Shown here one piece after another: positions 43,853 to 52,802 of a stretch of DNA of 64,000 nt. The notes beneath the pieces were generated by a model. That model was not told the origin of the DNA. It was given only the letters and a program-made list of their open reading frames with translations, and did no database searches. The translations under genes were made by a program, and so were the position numbers. Within the stretch, counting starts at the first letter, position 1; each line of letters opens with the position of its first letter. Source of the stretch: Alistipes sp. (GTDB lineage: Bacteria; Bacteroidota; Bacteroidia; Bacteroidales; Rikenellaceae); contig JAFSDP010000011.1 in the NCBI GenBank assembly GCA_017436185.1, forward strand, positions 62,001-126,000. The letters run 5' to 3'.

Positions 43853-45115
43853 ATGGTAACCTCGTTGTTATACATCCTGGTGACGGTTGTCTTTTCGGCC
43901 TTCTTCTCGGGTATGGAGATTGCTTTTACGAGCAAAAACCGCCTGAAGTTGGAGTTGGACCGAAAACAGAATCGCCTCTTCGACTCGATAGCCTCGGTTT
44001 TTGAGAGCCATCCGGGTCAGTACATCACGACCATTCTGGTGGGTAACAACATCGCCCTGGTGCTCTACTCGCTCTATATGTCGGTGGTGCTGCGCAGTCT
44101 GTTTGCGCTGGCCGGCTGGGAGGAGTTGGCCGACAACGGGTCGGTGGCTATCGAGACGGCCGTCTCGACCATTGTCATCATCTTTATGGGCGAATTTATC
44201 CCCAAGTCCATCTTTAGAAACAACCCCAACTTCTATTACCGCACCTTTGCTCCGATCCTGTATCTGCTCTATCTGATACTCTATCCCCTTGCTCGCCTGA
44301 CGACCCTTTTGTCGCAGGGTCTGCTCTATCTGATGGGCCGCAAGACCGAGCCGGAGGCGGTGATGCCCCACTTCAACCACGACGATTTGGCGGCCCTGCT
44401 CAGTGCAGGCAACGCCGAGCCGCAAAATGAGGCCGAGAACGAGCTGAAACTCTTCCAGAATGCCCTCGACTTTGCCGACCTGCGGGTGCGGGATTGTATG
44501 GTGCCCCGTATCGATGTCGAGGCGGTGGATGTCGCTTCGACGATGGAGGAGCTGACCGAACGTTTTGTCGAGTCGAAATACTCGCGACTGTTTGTCTATC
44601 AGCACAATATCGACAACATCATCGGCTATGTCAATTCGAAGAGCCTGTTCAACATTCCGCAGAGTGTCGAAGAGGTGATGATGAAGGTGCATTATGTCCC
44701 CGAGACGATGCCCCTGCAGGCGCTGTTGCAGACGATGATCAAGCACCACGCCAACATTGCCGTCGTTATCGACGAGTTCGGCGGTACGGCCGGTATCGTC
44801 TCGATGGAGGATGTGCTGGAGGAGATTTTTGGCGAGATTGAGGACGAGCACGATGTGGATGACGAGATCGAAAAACAGCTCTCGGAGCACGAATTTGTCC
44901 TCTCGTGCCGCCTCGAAGTAGAGTACCTGAACGAGAAGTATAACCTTGAAATAGAGGAGAATAAGGAGTATGATACGTTGGCCGGTCTGATCATTTACCA
45001 CTACGAGGGAATCCCCAAAGCGGGCGAGACCATTCTCATCGGCAAACTGCAACTTAAGATTCTCCGCACCCACGGCTCGCGCATTGAATTGGCCCGAGTG
45101 AAAAAATTAGTCTGA
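43853..45115 (+). CDS. CNNM/CBS-domain membrane protein (CorC/HlyC, GldE-like)
   Basis: 420 residues. The N-terminal CNNM domain (about 1-180) has four hydrophobic helices, with FSAFFSGMEIAFTSKNRLKLELDRKQN and TTILVGNNIALVLYSLYMS. A CBS pair follows (about 210-330: VRDCMVPRIDVEAVD; VVIDEFGGTAGIVSMEDVLEEIFGEIEDEHD), then a CorC/HlyC domain (EYDTLAGLIIYHYEGIPKAGETI). It is probably a divalent cation exporter or sensor. GldE of gliding bacteria is in this family. It starts right after lptC. Confidence 0.88.
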   Translation: MVTSLLYILVTVVFSAFFSGMEIAFTSKNRLKLELDRKQNRLFDSIASVFESHPGQYITTILVGNNIALVLYSLYMSVVLRSLFALAGWEELADNGSVAIETAVSTIVIIFMGEFIPKSIFRNNPNFYYRTFAPILYLLYLILYPLARLTTLLSQGLLYLMGRKTEPEAVMPHFNHDDLAALLSAGNAEPQNEAENELKLFQNALDFADLRVRDCMVPRIDVEAVDVASTMEELTERFVESKYSRLFVYQHNIDNIIGYVNSKSLFNIPQSVEEVMMKVHYVPETMPLQALLQTMIKHHANIAVVIDEFGGTAGIVSMEDVLEEIFGEIEDEHDVDDEIEKQLSEHEFVLSCRLEVEYLNEKYNLEIEENKEYDTLAGLIIYHYEGIPKAGETILIGKLQLKILRTHGSRIELARVKKLV

Positions 45116-45144
45116 TAAAAGTGCTCTATTCGGATAAAATTACT

Positions 45145-45152
45145 TATCTTTG
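45145..45152 (+). promoter_or_regulatory. Putative -7 box for the isomerase gene
   Basis: TATCTTTG, 40 bases before the ATG; no clear -33 box. Confidence 0.55.
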
Positions 45153-45191
45153 GAGGCTAAAATAAGCAACAAAAAATAAATTCAATTTTAT

Positions 45192-47213
45192 ATGGCAAGC
45201 TTAAACACACTTCGCACCAAGTATGGCGTCGTACTTTCGATTATTATCGGTCTGGCGCTCTTGGCATTTATCCTCTCTCTGAAGACGGAGATGGGTTTCA
45301 CGGGTAACGATCCGAAGGTTGGCGAAATCGCCGGCGAGAAGATCCTTTACTCGGAGTATTGGAATCATTATGAGCAGGTTAAGGCTCAGTCGGGTATTCA
45401 GGAGACCGACGAGCAGCAGTCGGCTATGTTGGCACAGGCTACGTGGCAGACGCTGATCGCCAAGCACCTCTTCGAGCCCGTATTCGAGCAGATAGGCCTT
45501 CGCTTTACCGACGCCGAGCGTCAGGCTATCCTGGCCGGCGAGCAGTATTCGCAGTCGCTGATGAACGCTTTTGCCGATCCCACGACCGGTGAGTACAACG
45601 TTGCCGCTGTAAGCCAGTTCCTGGCCCAGGCCGAGACCAACCCCGAGGCCGCCGCCGCTTGGCAGCATCTCGTTGAGCAGCTGGGTCTGGAGAGCAATAT
45701 GACCAAGTTTATGGGTCTGGTTCGTGGCGGTGTCTATGCCAACAAGCTCGACGTAGAGCAGGGCATTGCCGCACAGAACAAGAGCTACTCGGGTAAGGTG
45801 GTAACGAAGCGTTACACGGAGGTTCCCGACTCGCTGTTCGAGGTTTCGTCGTCGGAGATTAAGGCTTACTACAAGGCCAACAAGGAGGCTTTCAAGCAGC
45901 TTCCCAACCGATCGGTATCGTACGTCGTATTCGAGGTAACTCCCACCGAGGAGGATATGGCTGCGCTGGAGCAGACCGTGAAGGGCGTAGGCGAGGAGTT
46001 CGCCGTTGCCGAGAACGTACGCAGCTTCGTGCGTGACAACAGCTACGGTACGGTAGGCGAGAACTTCGTATCGGAGGAGATGCTGCTCGCCGATGAGGCC
46101 GAGGCGCTGATGGCCGGCAAGATGTACGGTCCCGTGCTGAAGAACAACCAGTGGACGATGGCCCGTGTGGCCGAGTCGAAGGTGGCTCCCGACTCGCTCG
46201 GTATTCGCCACATCGTACTTCCCTACACCGAGAACGAGCTGGCTGACAGCCTGATGACGGTGCTCAAGGGTGGTGCCGACTTCGCCGAGGTTGCTGCTCA
46301 GTATTCGTTGGCTCAGACCGCTCAGCTGGGTGGTGAGGTAGGCGTGATGCCCTTCGCTGCCTTCACGGGCGAGTTCGCCGAGGCGCTGGCTACGGCCAAG
46401 AAGGGCGACATTGTAAAGGTGGCCGTTGGCGATATGATTCAGCTGATGCAGGTTTACCGTGCCGATGCCCCCTCGAAGCACGTTAAGGTGGCTACGATTA
46501 CCTACCCCGTAGAGGCTTCGTCGGCAACCCGCACGGGCATCTACAGCCAGGCAGGTACCTTCACCGTAAATGCCAAGGAGGGCTTCTCGGAGGCCGCTAC
46601 GACGGCTGCCATTACCCCCCGTGTAGCTACGCTGATGCAGGGCGACCGTATGATTCGCGGTTTGGAGGATTCGCGTGAGGTTGCTCGTTGGGCTTATGGT
46701 GCCAAGGAGGGCGATATTTCGGAGATCTTCAAGGTGGACGGCAACTATGTGATTGCTACCGTTACGGCCATTGACAAGGAGGAGTACACCCCCGTTGCCA
46801 AGGTGGCTGCACAGATTCGTTCGGAGCTGATGCGTCAGAAGAAGTATGACTACCTGATGGGTCAGATCAACGGATCGACCATCGAGGAGGTGGCTACGTC
46901 GCTGGGCGTTGAGGCTGCCGACTTCTCGGAGGTGGTTTACAGCTCGTACTTCGTAGCAGGTCCGGGTCTGGAGCCGGGTCTGGTAGGTGCCATTACGACG
47001 ACCAACGAGACGGGTAAGGTTTCGGCTCCCGTGAAGGGTCTGAATGGTGTCTATGTATTCCAGGTGGATGCTATCGAGGATAGCGCCGTGCAGACCGCCG
47101 AGGCCGAGCAGGTTCGTGCCCAGGCTACGGCTGAGAGCAACATCCAGCAGTTTGCCCTGCAGGCGCTGCAGGAGCAGGCCGGCATCAAGGATGAGCGTGG
47201 CCGCTGGTTCTAA
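45192..47213 (+). CDS. SurA/PpiD-type peptidylprolyl isomerase
   Basis: 673 residues. One membrane helix near the N-terminus (VVLSIIIGLALLAFILSL, about 12-30) anchors it, then a SurA_N-like helical region with GNDPKVGEIAGEKILYSEYWNHYEQV. A parvulin domain is seen at about 335-430 (APDSLGIRHIVLPYTENELADSLMTVLKGGADFAEVAAQYS). A second, less clear one follows. It is a periplasmic folding helper for outer-membrane proteins, like PpiD. Same operon direction as lptC and the CNNM gene, but with its own promoter box. Confidence 0.9.
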   Translation: MASLNTLRTKYGVVLSIIIGLALLAFILSLKTEMGFTGNDPKVGEIAGEKILYSEYWNHYEQVKAQSGIQETDEQQSAMLAQATWQTLIAKHLFEPVFEQIGLRFTDAERQAILAGEQYSQSLMNAFADPTTGEYNVAAVSQFLAQAETNPEAAAAWQHLVEQLGLESNMTKFMGLVRGGVYANKLDVEQGIAAQNKSYSGKVVTKRYTEVPDSLFEVSSSEIKAYYKANKEAFKQLPNRSVSYVVFEVTPTEEDMAALEQTVKGVGEEFAVAENVRSFVRDNSYGTVGENFVSEEMLLADEAEALMAGKMYGPVLKNNQWTMARVAESKVAPDSLGIRHIVLPYTENELADSLMTVLKGGADFAEVAAQYSLAQTAQLGGEVGVMPFAAFTGEFAEALATAKKGDIVKVAVGDMIQLMQVYRADAPSKHVKVATITYPVEASSATRTGIYSQAGTFTVNAKEGFSEAATTAAITPRVATLMQGDRMIRGLEDSREVARWAYGAKEGDISEIFKVDGNYVIATVTAIDKEEYTPVAKVAAQIRSELMRQKKYDYLMGQINGSTIEEVATSLGVEAADFSEVVYSSYFVAGPGLEPGLVGAITTTNETGKVSAPVKGLNGVYVFQVDAIEDSAVQTAEAEQVRAQATAESNIQQFALQALQEQAGIKDERGRWF

Positions 47214-47236
47214 TCCGCTCCCTAAAAATAACTAAC

Positions 47237-47271
47237 AGAGGGCCCTTGCACCGGTGGTGTGAGGGCCCTCT
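47237..47271 (+). terminator. Terminator of the isomerase gene
   Basis: A perfect 10-bp stem AGAGGGCCCT/AGGGCCCTCT, with CACC/GGTG pairing inside the loop. The T run is interrupted (TGTTGTATT), so it may act with Rho. Confidence 0.7.
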
Positions 47272-47322
47272 GTTGTATTATATTTATATAGGTATCACGG
47301 TAAGTTTCCCCAAAATTAGGTA

Positions 47323-47353
47323 TTGGGTAACCGCCCCCGAAGCTCTATCTTTG
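47323..47353 (+). promoter_or_regulatory. Promoter of the TonB receptor gene
   Basis: TTG (47323-47325), 20 bases, TATCTTTG (47346-47353), 31 bases before the ATG. Confidence 0.7.
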
Positions 47354-47384
47354 CATCGCAAAATAAGAAATAACAGTGCAAAGT

Positions 47385-49679
47385 ATGAAGAAATTTATTG
47401 TGATGATGCTGACCCTTTCGCTCTTCGTTGCGGGCGTTCGGGCGCAGCAACCGACCGATGCCCACATCTTTGGCGATGTGGTCGATGTTCGCACCAAGGA
47501 GCATATTCCCTATGCTACGGTGGTGCTGCTCGGTACGACGATTGGTACGACGACCGATGCTACGGGTCACTTTCTGATAAAAAACCTTCCGCTGGGCGAC
47601 TATACGGTCGAGGTGCGTGCCATCGGCTATACGGTGCAACGTCAGGAGGTCTGCCTGCACGGCCGTGAGACTGTCGATTTGCGCTTCGAGGTCGAGGAGG
47701 AGGTGGTAGCCGTCGATCAGGTGGTGGTCTCGGCCAGCCGCACGGAGCGTCTGAAGCGTGAGGCCCCCTCGTTGGTCAGCGTGCTCGATTCCGAGCTGTT
47801 TGACCGTGTATCGACCGCCTCGCTGGGTGGAGGTCTGTCGTATCAGCCCGGTGTGCGTGTCGAGAATACCTGCCAGAACTGCGGCTTTCCGCAGGTGCGC
47901 ATCAATGGCTTGGATGGTCGTTATTCGCAGATTTTGGTCGATTCGCACCCTCTGTTCTCGGCGCTGACGGGTGTCTATGGTCTGGAACAGATCCCTGCCA
48001 ATATGATTGAGCGTGTCGAGGTGCTGCGAGGCGGCGGCTCGGCGCTGTATGGCTCGTCGGCCATCGGCGGTACGATTAACGTCATCACGAAGGAGCCGCT
48101 GCGCAGTATGGCCGAGATGGGCCACACGATTACCTCGCTCGGGTGTAGCGGTTCGTTTGACAATACCACGACGCTCAACGCATCGCTCGTCTCGGATAGC
48201 GGCAAAGCGGCCATTGCGGTCTTTGCCCAGAGCCGCACGGCCGATGGCTACGATGATAACGACGACGGCTTCACGGAGATGCTGGAGCAGAACTCCGAGG
48301 CGTTGGGTATGCGTGCCTACTTCCGTACGGGTGCCTATTCGCGTCTGACGGCGCAGTACCACCGCATCAAGGACTACCGTCGTGGCGGCGATCAGCTCGA
48401 TGTGCCGCCCCACGAGTCGATGACCTGCGAGCAGGCCGACCACACGATTGATGGCGGTAGCTTGTCGTTCGATTGGTCGTCGGCAGATCGCTCGAATCGG
48501 GTGAATGCCTATGCCTCGTTCCAAAATACGGCCCGCTCGAGCTACTACGGTGCCTTTCAGGATCCCGATGCCTATGGCCGCACCCACGATTTGACCGCCT
48601 CGGCAGGTCTGCAGTATGTGCACGAGTTTAAGAAGTTGCTGTTCCTCCCTTCGGAGCTGACCATCGGTACGGAGTACAGCCACAACGATCTGCACGATCA
48701 GTCGGTGGGCTACAACATCGACACGAAGCAGGATGTCCATATCTATGGCGGCTACTTCCAGAACGAGTGGAAGAACAAGAAGTGGTCGTTCCTGCTGGGT
48801 GGTCGTGTCGATAAGCACAACTTGGTGGATGATGTCATCTTCTCGCCCCGTGTCAATCTGCGTTTTAACCCCAACGAGGATGTGAGCCTGCGCCTGAGCT
48901 ATGCAGGTGGCTACCGTGCCCCGCAGGCCTACGACGAGGATCTGCACATTGCCATCGTAGGTGGTGAGCGTACCCGCATTCGCCTTTCGGAGGATCTGAA
49001 GGAGGAGCGATCGGGCTCGTGGAGCGCCTCGGTGGAGTGGCACCGAATGTTTGGTAAGGTGGCCGTGAATCTGATTGCCGAGGGCTTCTATACGACCCTG
49101 AACGATGTCTTTGCCCTGCGTGAGGTGGGCACGGATAGCGACGGTGCCACGATTCAGGAGCGTTACAACGGATCGGGTGCCACAGTGGGCGGCGTCAATC
49201 TGGAGGGCCGTGCCGTCTTCACCCGTTGGTTGGAGTTGCAGGCGGGCTTCACGTGGCAGGAGAGCCGCTACAAGGAGCCGGAGTATTGGAGCGAGGACGA
49301 GACGGTTGCCCCCTCGAAGCGGATGTTCCGCACCCCCGACACCTATGGTTACTTTACGCTGATGGTCAAGCCCGCCAAGCGATTCGATATCGACCTGTCG
49401 GGTAACTATACGGGCCAAATGCTGGTGCAACACTACGCCGGCTCGGGTACGGATGTCGATGTGGCGGTTGAGACCCCGTCGTTCTTCGATATGAATGTGC
49501 GCCTGGCCTATACGTTCAACCTCTATCGAGGTGTGGAGATGGAGCTGTATGGCGGTATGAAGAATGTGTTTAACGCCTACCAGGACGATTTCGATACCGG
49601 TGCCGAGCGAGATTCGGGCTATGTCTATGGTCCGTTGATGCCTCGCAGTTGGTTCCTTGGTGCCAAGATTCGCTTCTAA
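47385..49679 (+). CDS. TonB-dependent receptor
   Basis: 764 residues from the ATG at 47385 (a GTG three codons upstream is less likely). Signal (MKKFIVMMLTLSLFVAGVRAQ), then a carboxypeptidase-D-like domain (HIFGDVVDVRTKEHIPYATVVLLG), plug (VAVDQVVVSASRTERLKREAPSLVSVLD; LRGGGSALYGSSAIGGTINVITKE) and barrel ending LGAKIRF. NTCQNCGFPQVRINGLDG (about 157-174) is shared by a Bacteroidota clade often annotated as heme, siderophore or CirA-like receptors. No SusD partner. It probably imports a metal chelate, heme or a vitamin. Confidence 0.92.
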   Translation: MKKFIVMMLTLSLFVAGVRAQQPTDAHIFGDVVDVRTKEHIPYATVVLLGTTIGTTTDATGHFLIKNLPLGDYTVEVRAIGYTVQRQEVCLHGRETVDLRFEVEEEVVAVDQVVVSASRTERLKREAPSLVSVLDSELFDRVSTASLGGGLSYQPGVRVENTCQNCGFPQVRINGLDGRYSQILVDSHPLFSALTGVYGLEQIPANMIERVEVLRGGGSALYGSSAIGGTINVITKEPLRSMAEMGHTITSLGCSGSFDNTTTLNASLVSDSGKAAIAVFAQSRTADGYDDNDDGFTEMLEQNSEALGMRAYFRTGAYSRLTAQYHRIKDYRRGGDQLDVPPHESMTCEQADHTIDGGSLSFDWSSADRSNRVNAYASFQNTARSSYYGAFQDPDAYGRTHDLTASAGLQYVHEFKKLLFLPSELTIGTEYSHNDLHDQSVGYNIDTKQDVHIYGGYFQNEWKNKKWSFLLGGRVDKHNLVDDVIFSPRVNLRFNPNEDVSLRLSYAGGYRAPQAYDEDLHIAIVGGERTRIRLSEDLKEERSGSWSASVEWHRMFGKVAVNLIAEGFYTTLNDVFALREVGTDSDGATIQERYNGSGATVGGVNLEGRAVFTRWLELQAGFTWQESRYKEPEYWSEDETVAPSKRMFRTPDTYGYFTLMVKPAKRFDIDLSGNYTGQMLVQHYAGSGTDVDVAVETPSFFDMNVRLAYTFNLYRGVEMELYGGMKNVFNAYQDDFDTGAERDSGYVYGPLMPRSWFLGAKIRF

Positions 49680-49680
49680 A

Positions 49681-49802
49681 AGAACGGGTATAATAAGGCT
49701 CTTTTGTCGTTATACTTGCCATCGAAATCCTCATTTACAATCAGTAAACTGCGGTTTCTCGGGCTGCGTATGCCTAAAAATAGCACTTATTATACCCGTT
49801 CT
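49681..49802. repeat. 122-bp element with perfect 17-bp terminal inverted repeats (MITE-like)
   Basis: AGAACGGGTATAATAAG (49681-49697) is repeated exactly inverted at 49786-49802. The 88 bases between have no ORF. The element begins 2 bases after the TonB receptor stop codon. The size and perfect ends fit a miniature inverted-repeat element, but no clear target-site duplication is seen. A hairpin serving as terminator is less likely, since the loop is 88 bases and no T run follows. Confidence 0.65.
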
Positions 49803-49826
49803 CCCTGGTGGGGTAGGGCCACAAAA

Positions 49827-49851
49827 AAAGGCATCCGAAATGGATGCCTTT
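49827..49851 (-). terminator. Terminator of rpsT
   Basis: AAAGGCATCC/GGATGCCTTT (10 bp) around a 5-base loop, with a T run on the minus strand, 20 bases beyond the rpsT stop. Confidence 0.9.
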
Positions 49852-49870
49852 AATTTTTGGTCGTAACCGA

Positions 49871-50122
49871 TTAGAGCGAGTTTACGTGCAACTGAATAGC
49901 GCTCTTCAGGTTGCCTGCCTTGTTCTTGTGGATGATGTTGAGCTTAGCAATCTTATCCAACAGCTTGGTTACCGTGGGGAGCAGCTTTGCAGCAGCCTCC
50001 TTGTCGGTGGTGTTACGCAGGGCCTTAACGGCGTTACGGGTCGTCTTGTGGAACAGACGGTTGTGTGCGCGCTTCGTAGCGGTCTGGCGAATGCGCTTCT
50101 TCGAAGACTTATGGTTTGCCAT
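49871..50122 (-). CDS. rpsT: 30S ribosomal protein S20
   Basis: 83 residues. MANHKSSKKRIRQTATKRAHNRLFHKTTRNAVKAL is the basic helical start of bS20; KEAAAKLLPTVTKLLDKIAKLNIIHKNKAGNLKSAIQLHVNSL is its conserved C-terminal half. It binds 16S rRNA at the base of the body. A single-gene unit, facing the TonB receptor gene. The 308 bases upstream (50123-50431) are T-rich and show no gene, hairpin or promoter that I can define. Confidence 0.97.
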   Translation of the reverse strand: MANHKSSKKRIRQTATKRAHNRLFHKTTRNAVKALRNTTDKEAAAKLLPTVTKLLDKIAKLNIIHKNKAGNLKSAIQLHVNSL

Positions 50123-50431
50123 AATCTAAATAATGTTTTTATTTTTTAATTTTTTGTGTTTGCTTGTTTTGCGAGGTTTTTTCGGCAACACGCTTGGGCG
50201 TTCCTCTTGGTTGCTTTTGTTTGACGGCCTTGACCGTTTTTGGATAGGTCGTGCGACCCGCTCCTAAAAAAGTTTGTTCACCCGTAGCGACCTTGAAAAA
50301 CTACCCCTTAAAATTTAGCCCTTCAACAGACGGAGACTTAACATTCCCCCCCCTGCTTCAACAGTAAGACATTCAGCCCCCTGCTTTCGGCGTAACTCTT
50401 TACGGCGCAGCCCTTTTCGGCCCCTTCGTTG

Positions 50432-50503
50432 TAGCCCATAGGAGAGTCGAACTCCTCTTTCAAGAATGAAAATCTTGCGTCCTAACCGATAGACGAATGG
50501 GCC
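50432..50503 (-). tRNA. tRNA-Glu (TTC)
   Basis: 72-base cloverleaf on the minus strand: acceptor GGCCCAT/ATGGGCT, D arm GTCTATCGGTTAGGAC, anticodon stem CAAGA/TCTTG with loop TTTTCAT (anticodon TTC), T arm GAGGAG-TTCGACT-CTCCT. Discriminator A; no encoded CCA. Confidence 0.95.
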
Positions 50504-50595
50504 TTACCGCTATTGAGCGCACGATAATGCGCTGGTTTAGCGGTGCAAAGGTAAACAAAAAAAGGATTTTGACAAAAAAAATCGGTTTTTTTCTC

Positions 50596-50603
50596 TAACT
50601 TTG
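50596..50603 (+). promoter_or_regulatory. Promoter -7 box of the first TIR gene
   Basis: TAACTTTG, 21 bases before the ATG at 50625. The second TIR gene has the matching TAACTTTA at 51568-51575, so the promoter region was copied with the gene. Confidence 0.65.
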
Positions 50604-50624
50604 TGTCAGTTAACGAATATAACG

Positions 50625-51551
50625 ATGAGTGCGACCAAACAATACGATGTCTTTATCAGCTATGCCCGCAAGGATATGAAGGCGGCCGACAGCCTCTGCC
50701 GAGCGCTGGACGAGGCGGGAGTGAGTTATTGGATTGACCGTGAGATTCACGGATCTGCTAATTTTTTGACCGAGATCACTCGCTATATAAAGGCTTGCAA
50801 TGTGGTGCTTTTTATTGCTTCGGAAAACTCTGCAAAATCGGAATGGACCCAGAAAGAGATTCTGTTTGCACTCAAGCATCAGAAAAAGATAATGCCTTAT
50901 CGTATCGGTACGTTTCAATTTGAAGAGAACGATGAGTTGGATTTAGTCTTCACGAACGTACAATGGAAGGATAGTGAGGCTGAAGTGGTGGCGTCGTTGA
51001 GGAAATTAGATCAGCTGTCGGAAAAACAGGAGGAGCAACACCACCAACGAGTTCCAACAGGCCAAACTATGCACTATAAGGTTGGTGATTACTACGACGA
51101 CGGAACTAAACAGGGGGTAGTCTTTGAGGTGGAAGAGTCGGGCCGTCACGGTAAAATTGTGAGCTTGAGAAGGTCCGTTGAGACATATATGTGGTGTGTT
51201 GCGGAGCTATCTGCTCACGGTTGGTATGGCAATCGCCATAATGGCGCAGACAACCAACTTGCTGTTCAGCGGTGTGTGGGTTGGCAAGAAAAATTCCCGG
51301 CTTTTGCTTGGTGCGCTGCGCAAGGCCCTGGCTGGTACATCCCCTCCATTGAAGAGTTAAGAACGTTGTATCGCAATCAGTTGGTTGTTGAGACTGCTCT
51401 ACAAGAGCTGGATGCAGATGAATTGGATTTATGTTGGTCTTCAACCGGTGCGGGAGAGTCAAAAGCCTACGCAATAAGTATGTATGATGGTGAGGTTACG
51501 GCCTACGACAAAACGGATTACGACTTTGTGAGACCCGTAGCGACTTTTTAA
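50625..51551 (+). CDS. TIR domain protein with C-terminal DUF1566/Fib_succ_major-like domain (first of two)
   Basis: 308 residues. The TIR domain (1-135) begins YDVFISYARKDMKAADSLCRALDEAGVSYWIDREI. It has SENSAKSEWTQKEI with Trp74 and Glu78, the WxxxE position that is the NADase catalytic Glu in active TIR proteins. After a short linker without a membrane helix, the C-terminal domain (about 148-308) starts YKVGDYYDDGTKQGVVFEV, with FPAFAWCAAQGPGWYIPSIEELRTL, CWSSTG and FVRPVATF. This is the C-type-lectin-like DUF1566/Fib_succ_major fold, often a ligand sensor. Soluble. The ATG at 50625 is chosen over an upstream TTG. Confidence 0.82.
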   Translation: MSATKQYDVFISYARKDMKAADSLCRALDEAGVSYWIDREIHGSANFLTEITRYIKACNVVLFIASENSAKSEWTQKEILFALKHQKKIMPYRIGTFQFEENDELDLVFTNVQWKDSEAEVVASLRKLDQLSEKQEEQHHQRVPTGQTMHYKVGDYYDDGTKQGVVFEVEESGRHGKIVSLRRSVETYMWCVAELSAHGWYGNRHNGADNQLAVQRCVGWQEKFPAFAWCAAQGPGWYIPSIEELRTLYRNQLVVETALQELDADELDLCWSSTGAGESKAYAISMYDGEVTAYDKTDYDFVRPVATF

Positions 51552-51587
51552 TGTACGAATCTCTTTAACTTTACAGCAGTAGTAACG

Positions 51588-52619
51588 ATGAGTGCAACCA
51601 AACAATACGATGTCTTTATCAGCTACGCCCGCAAGGATATGAAGGCGGCCGACAGCCTCTGCCGAGCGCTGGACGAGGCGGGGGTGAGTTATTTCATTGA
51701 CCGACGTATGCACGCCTCGGTGAACTTTATGACCGAGATTACCAACCACATCAAACGGTGTCGTGCATTGCTCTTCATTGCCTCCGAAAATTCGGCTCGC
51801 TCGACCTTTACGCAGAAGGAGATTCTCTATGCCCTGAAGTATAATAAGGAGATTGTGCCCTATCGTATCGGCGATTTTCAGTTCGAGGAGTGTGCCGAGC
51901 TGGAGTTCTTCTTTATGAATGTGCAGTGGCAGGAGAGTGAAGCCGAGATTGTCGCCTCGCTCGATGCCCTCGGTTTGGTGCCCAAGAAGAGCGCAAAGAC
52001 GGATGAGGTCACGACTCCGCAAAGGTTTGCCGTTCCTCGTTGGGTGTGGGGTGCGTTGGCGGGTCTTTTGGTGCTTGTCGGTGGCTTCTTTGTGTGGCAA
52101 TCAATGGGTTACAAAGTGGGTGATTACTACGACGATGGCACAAAACAGGGCATTGTCTTTGAGTTGGATTGGACCCACCGCCACGGTAAAATTGTAGGAT
52201 TGTTCGAGGCGGATGACCGTTTGGCCTGGTGTAGCGACGAGAAGGCTGCGGCGGAGATTGTTACGGGTACGCTGGATCATCGCAATGGCTGGAGCAACCA
52301 ACAGAAAATTATGCAGATTGCAGGGTGGCGAGAGAAATATCCGGCCTTTGCCTGGTGTGCCGACCAGGGCGAGGGGTGGTATCTGCCGGCCGTGGAGGAG
52401 TTGGAGACGCTGCTGTTGGATGAAGAGGTGTTCCGCGCCGTAAAGAGCGAATTTGAGCGACGAAGCGGTCTTGTGTTTTATGAGTCGTCGTTTTGGTCAT
52501 CTACGACACCTGACACAACCGCTGAGTTTACAGCCTGGTATGTCAGTAGGTATGTGGGCAGTAGGAATTATGGTGCCAAAATCTACTACAACGATGTGCG
52601 TGCCGTGGCGGCATTTTAG
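51588..52619 (+). CDS. Membrane-spanning TIR protein with C-terminal DUF1566/Fib_succ_major-like domain (second of two)
   Basis: 343 residues, paralogue of the preceding gene. Its first 35 residues are identical to it, then the two differ widely. In SENSARSTFTQKEI the Trp is Phe74 but the catalytic-position Glu78 remains. Unlike its twin it has a membrane helix (WVWGALAGLLVLVGGFFVW, 152-170) between the TIR and the C-terminal domain (YKVGDYYDDGTKQGIVFEL; YPAFAWCADQGEGWYLPAVEELETL; SFWSSTTPDTTAEFTAWYVSRY; VRAVAAF). The sensor would be in the periplasm and the TIR inside. It starts 36 bases after the first gene, with its own promoter-like box. Confidence 0.82.
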   Translation: MSATKQYDVFISYARKDMKAADSLCRALDEAGVSYFIDRRMHASVNFMTEITNHIKRCRALLFIASENSARSTFTQKEILYALKYNKEIVPYRIGDFQFEECAELEFFFMNVQWQESEAEIVASLDALGLVPKKSAKTDEVTTPQRFAVPRWVWGALAGLLVLVGGFFVWQSMGYKVGDYYDDGTKQGIVFELDWTHRHGKIVGLFEADDRLAWCSDEKAAAEIVTGTLDHRNGWSNQQKIMQIAGWREKYPAFAWCADQGEGWYLPAVEELETLLLDEEVFRAVKSEFERRSGLVFYESSFWSSTTPDTTAEFTAWYVSRYVGSRNYGAKIYYNDVRAVAAF

Positions 52620-52802
52620 CCATTAGGAGGTTTGATTTGGTGCTTAAAGGAAACTTTAGGCCTCTTTTTTTGTAAGGAAATTAAGACTGTCGTTAATCTC
52701 TTTAATATCCTTAAAATCTTTAAGCTCTTTATCTTAATTTTGAATTGGCTGCTGCGCTACGCTCCGCGACGCCGATCCAGGAGGGCCCCTTGGTGGCCTG
52801 CA

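Noticed and set aside
47316..49433. A 705-codon open frame antisense to the TonB receptor.
   Set aside because: The sense frame has signal peptide, plug and barrel end; the antisense product is His- and Arg-rich with no domain.
50625..52619. A diversity-generating retroelement with TIR proteins as targets.
   Set aside because: No reverse transcriptase gene or template repeat was found in the window; the mosaic can be explained by gene conversion.
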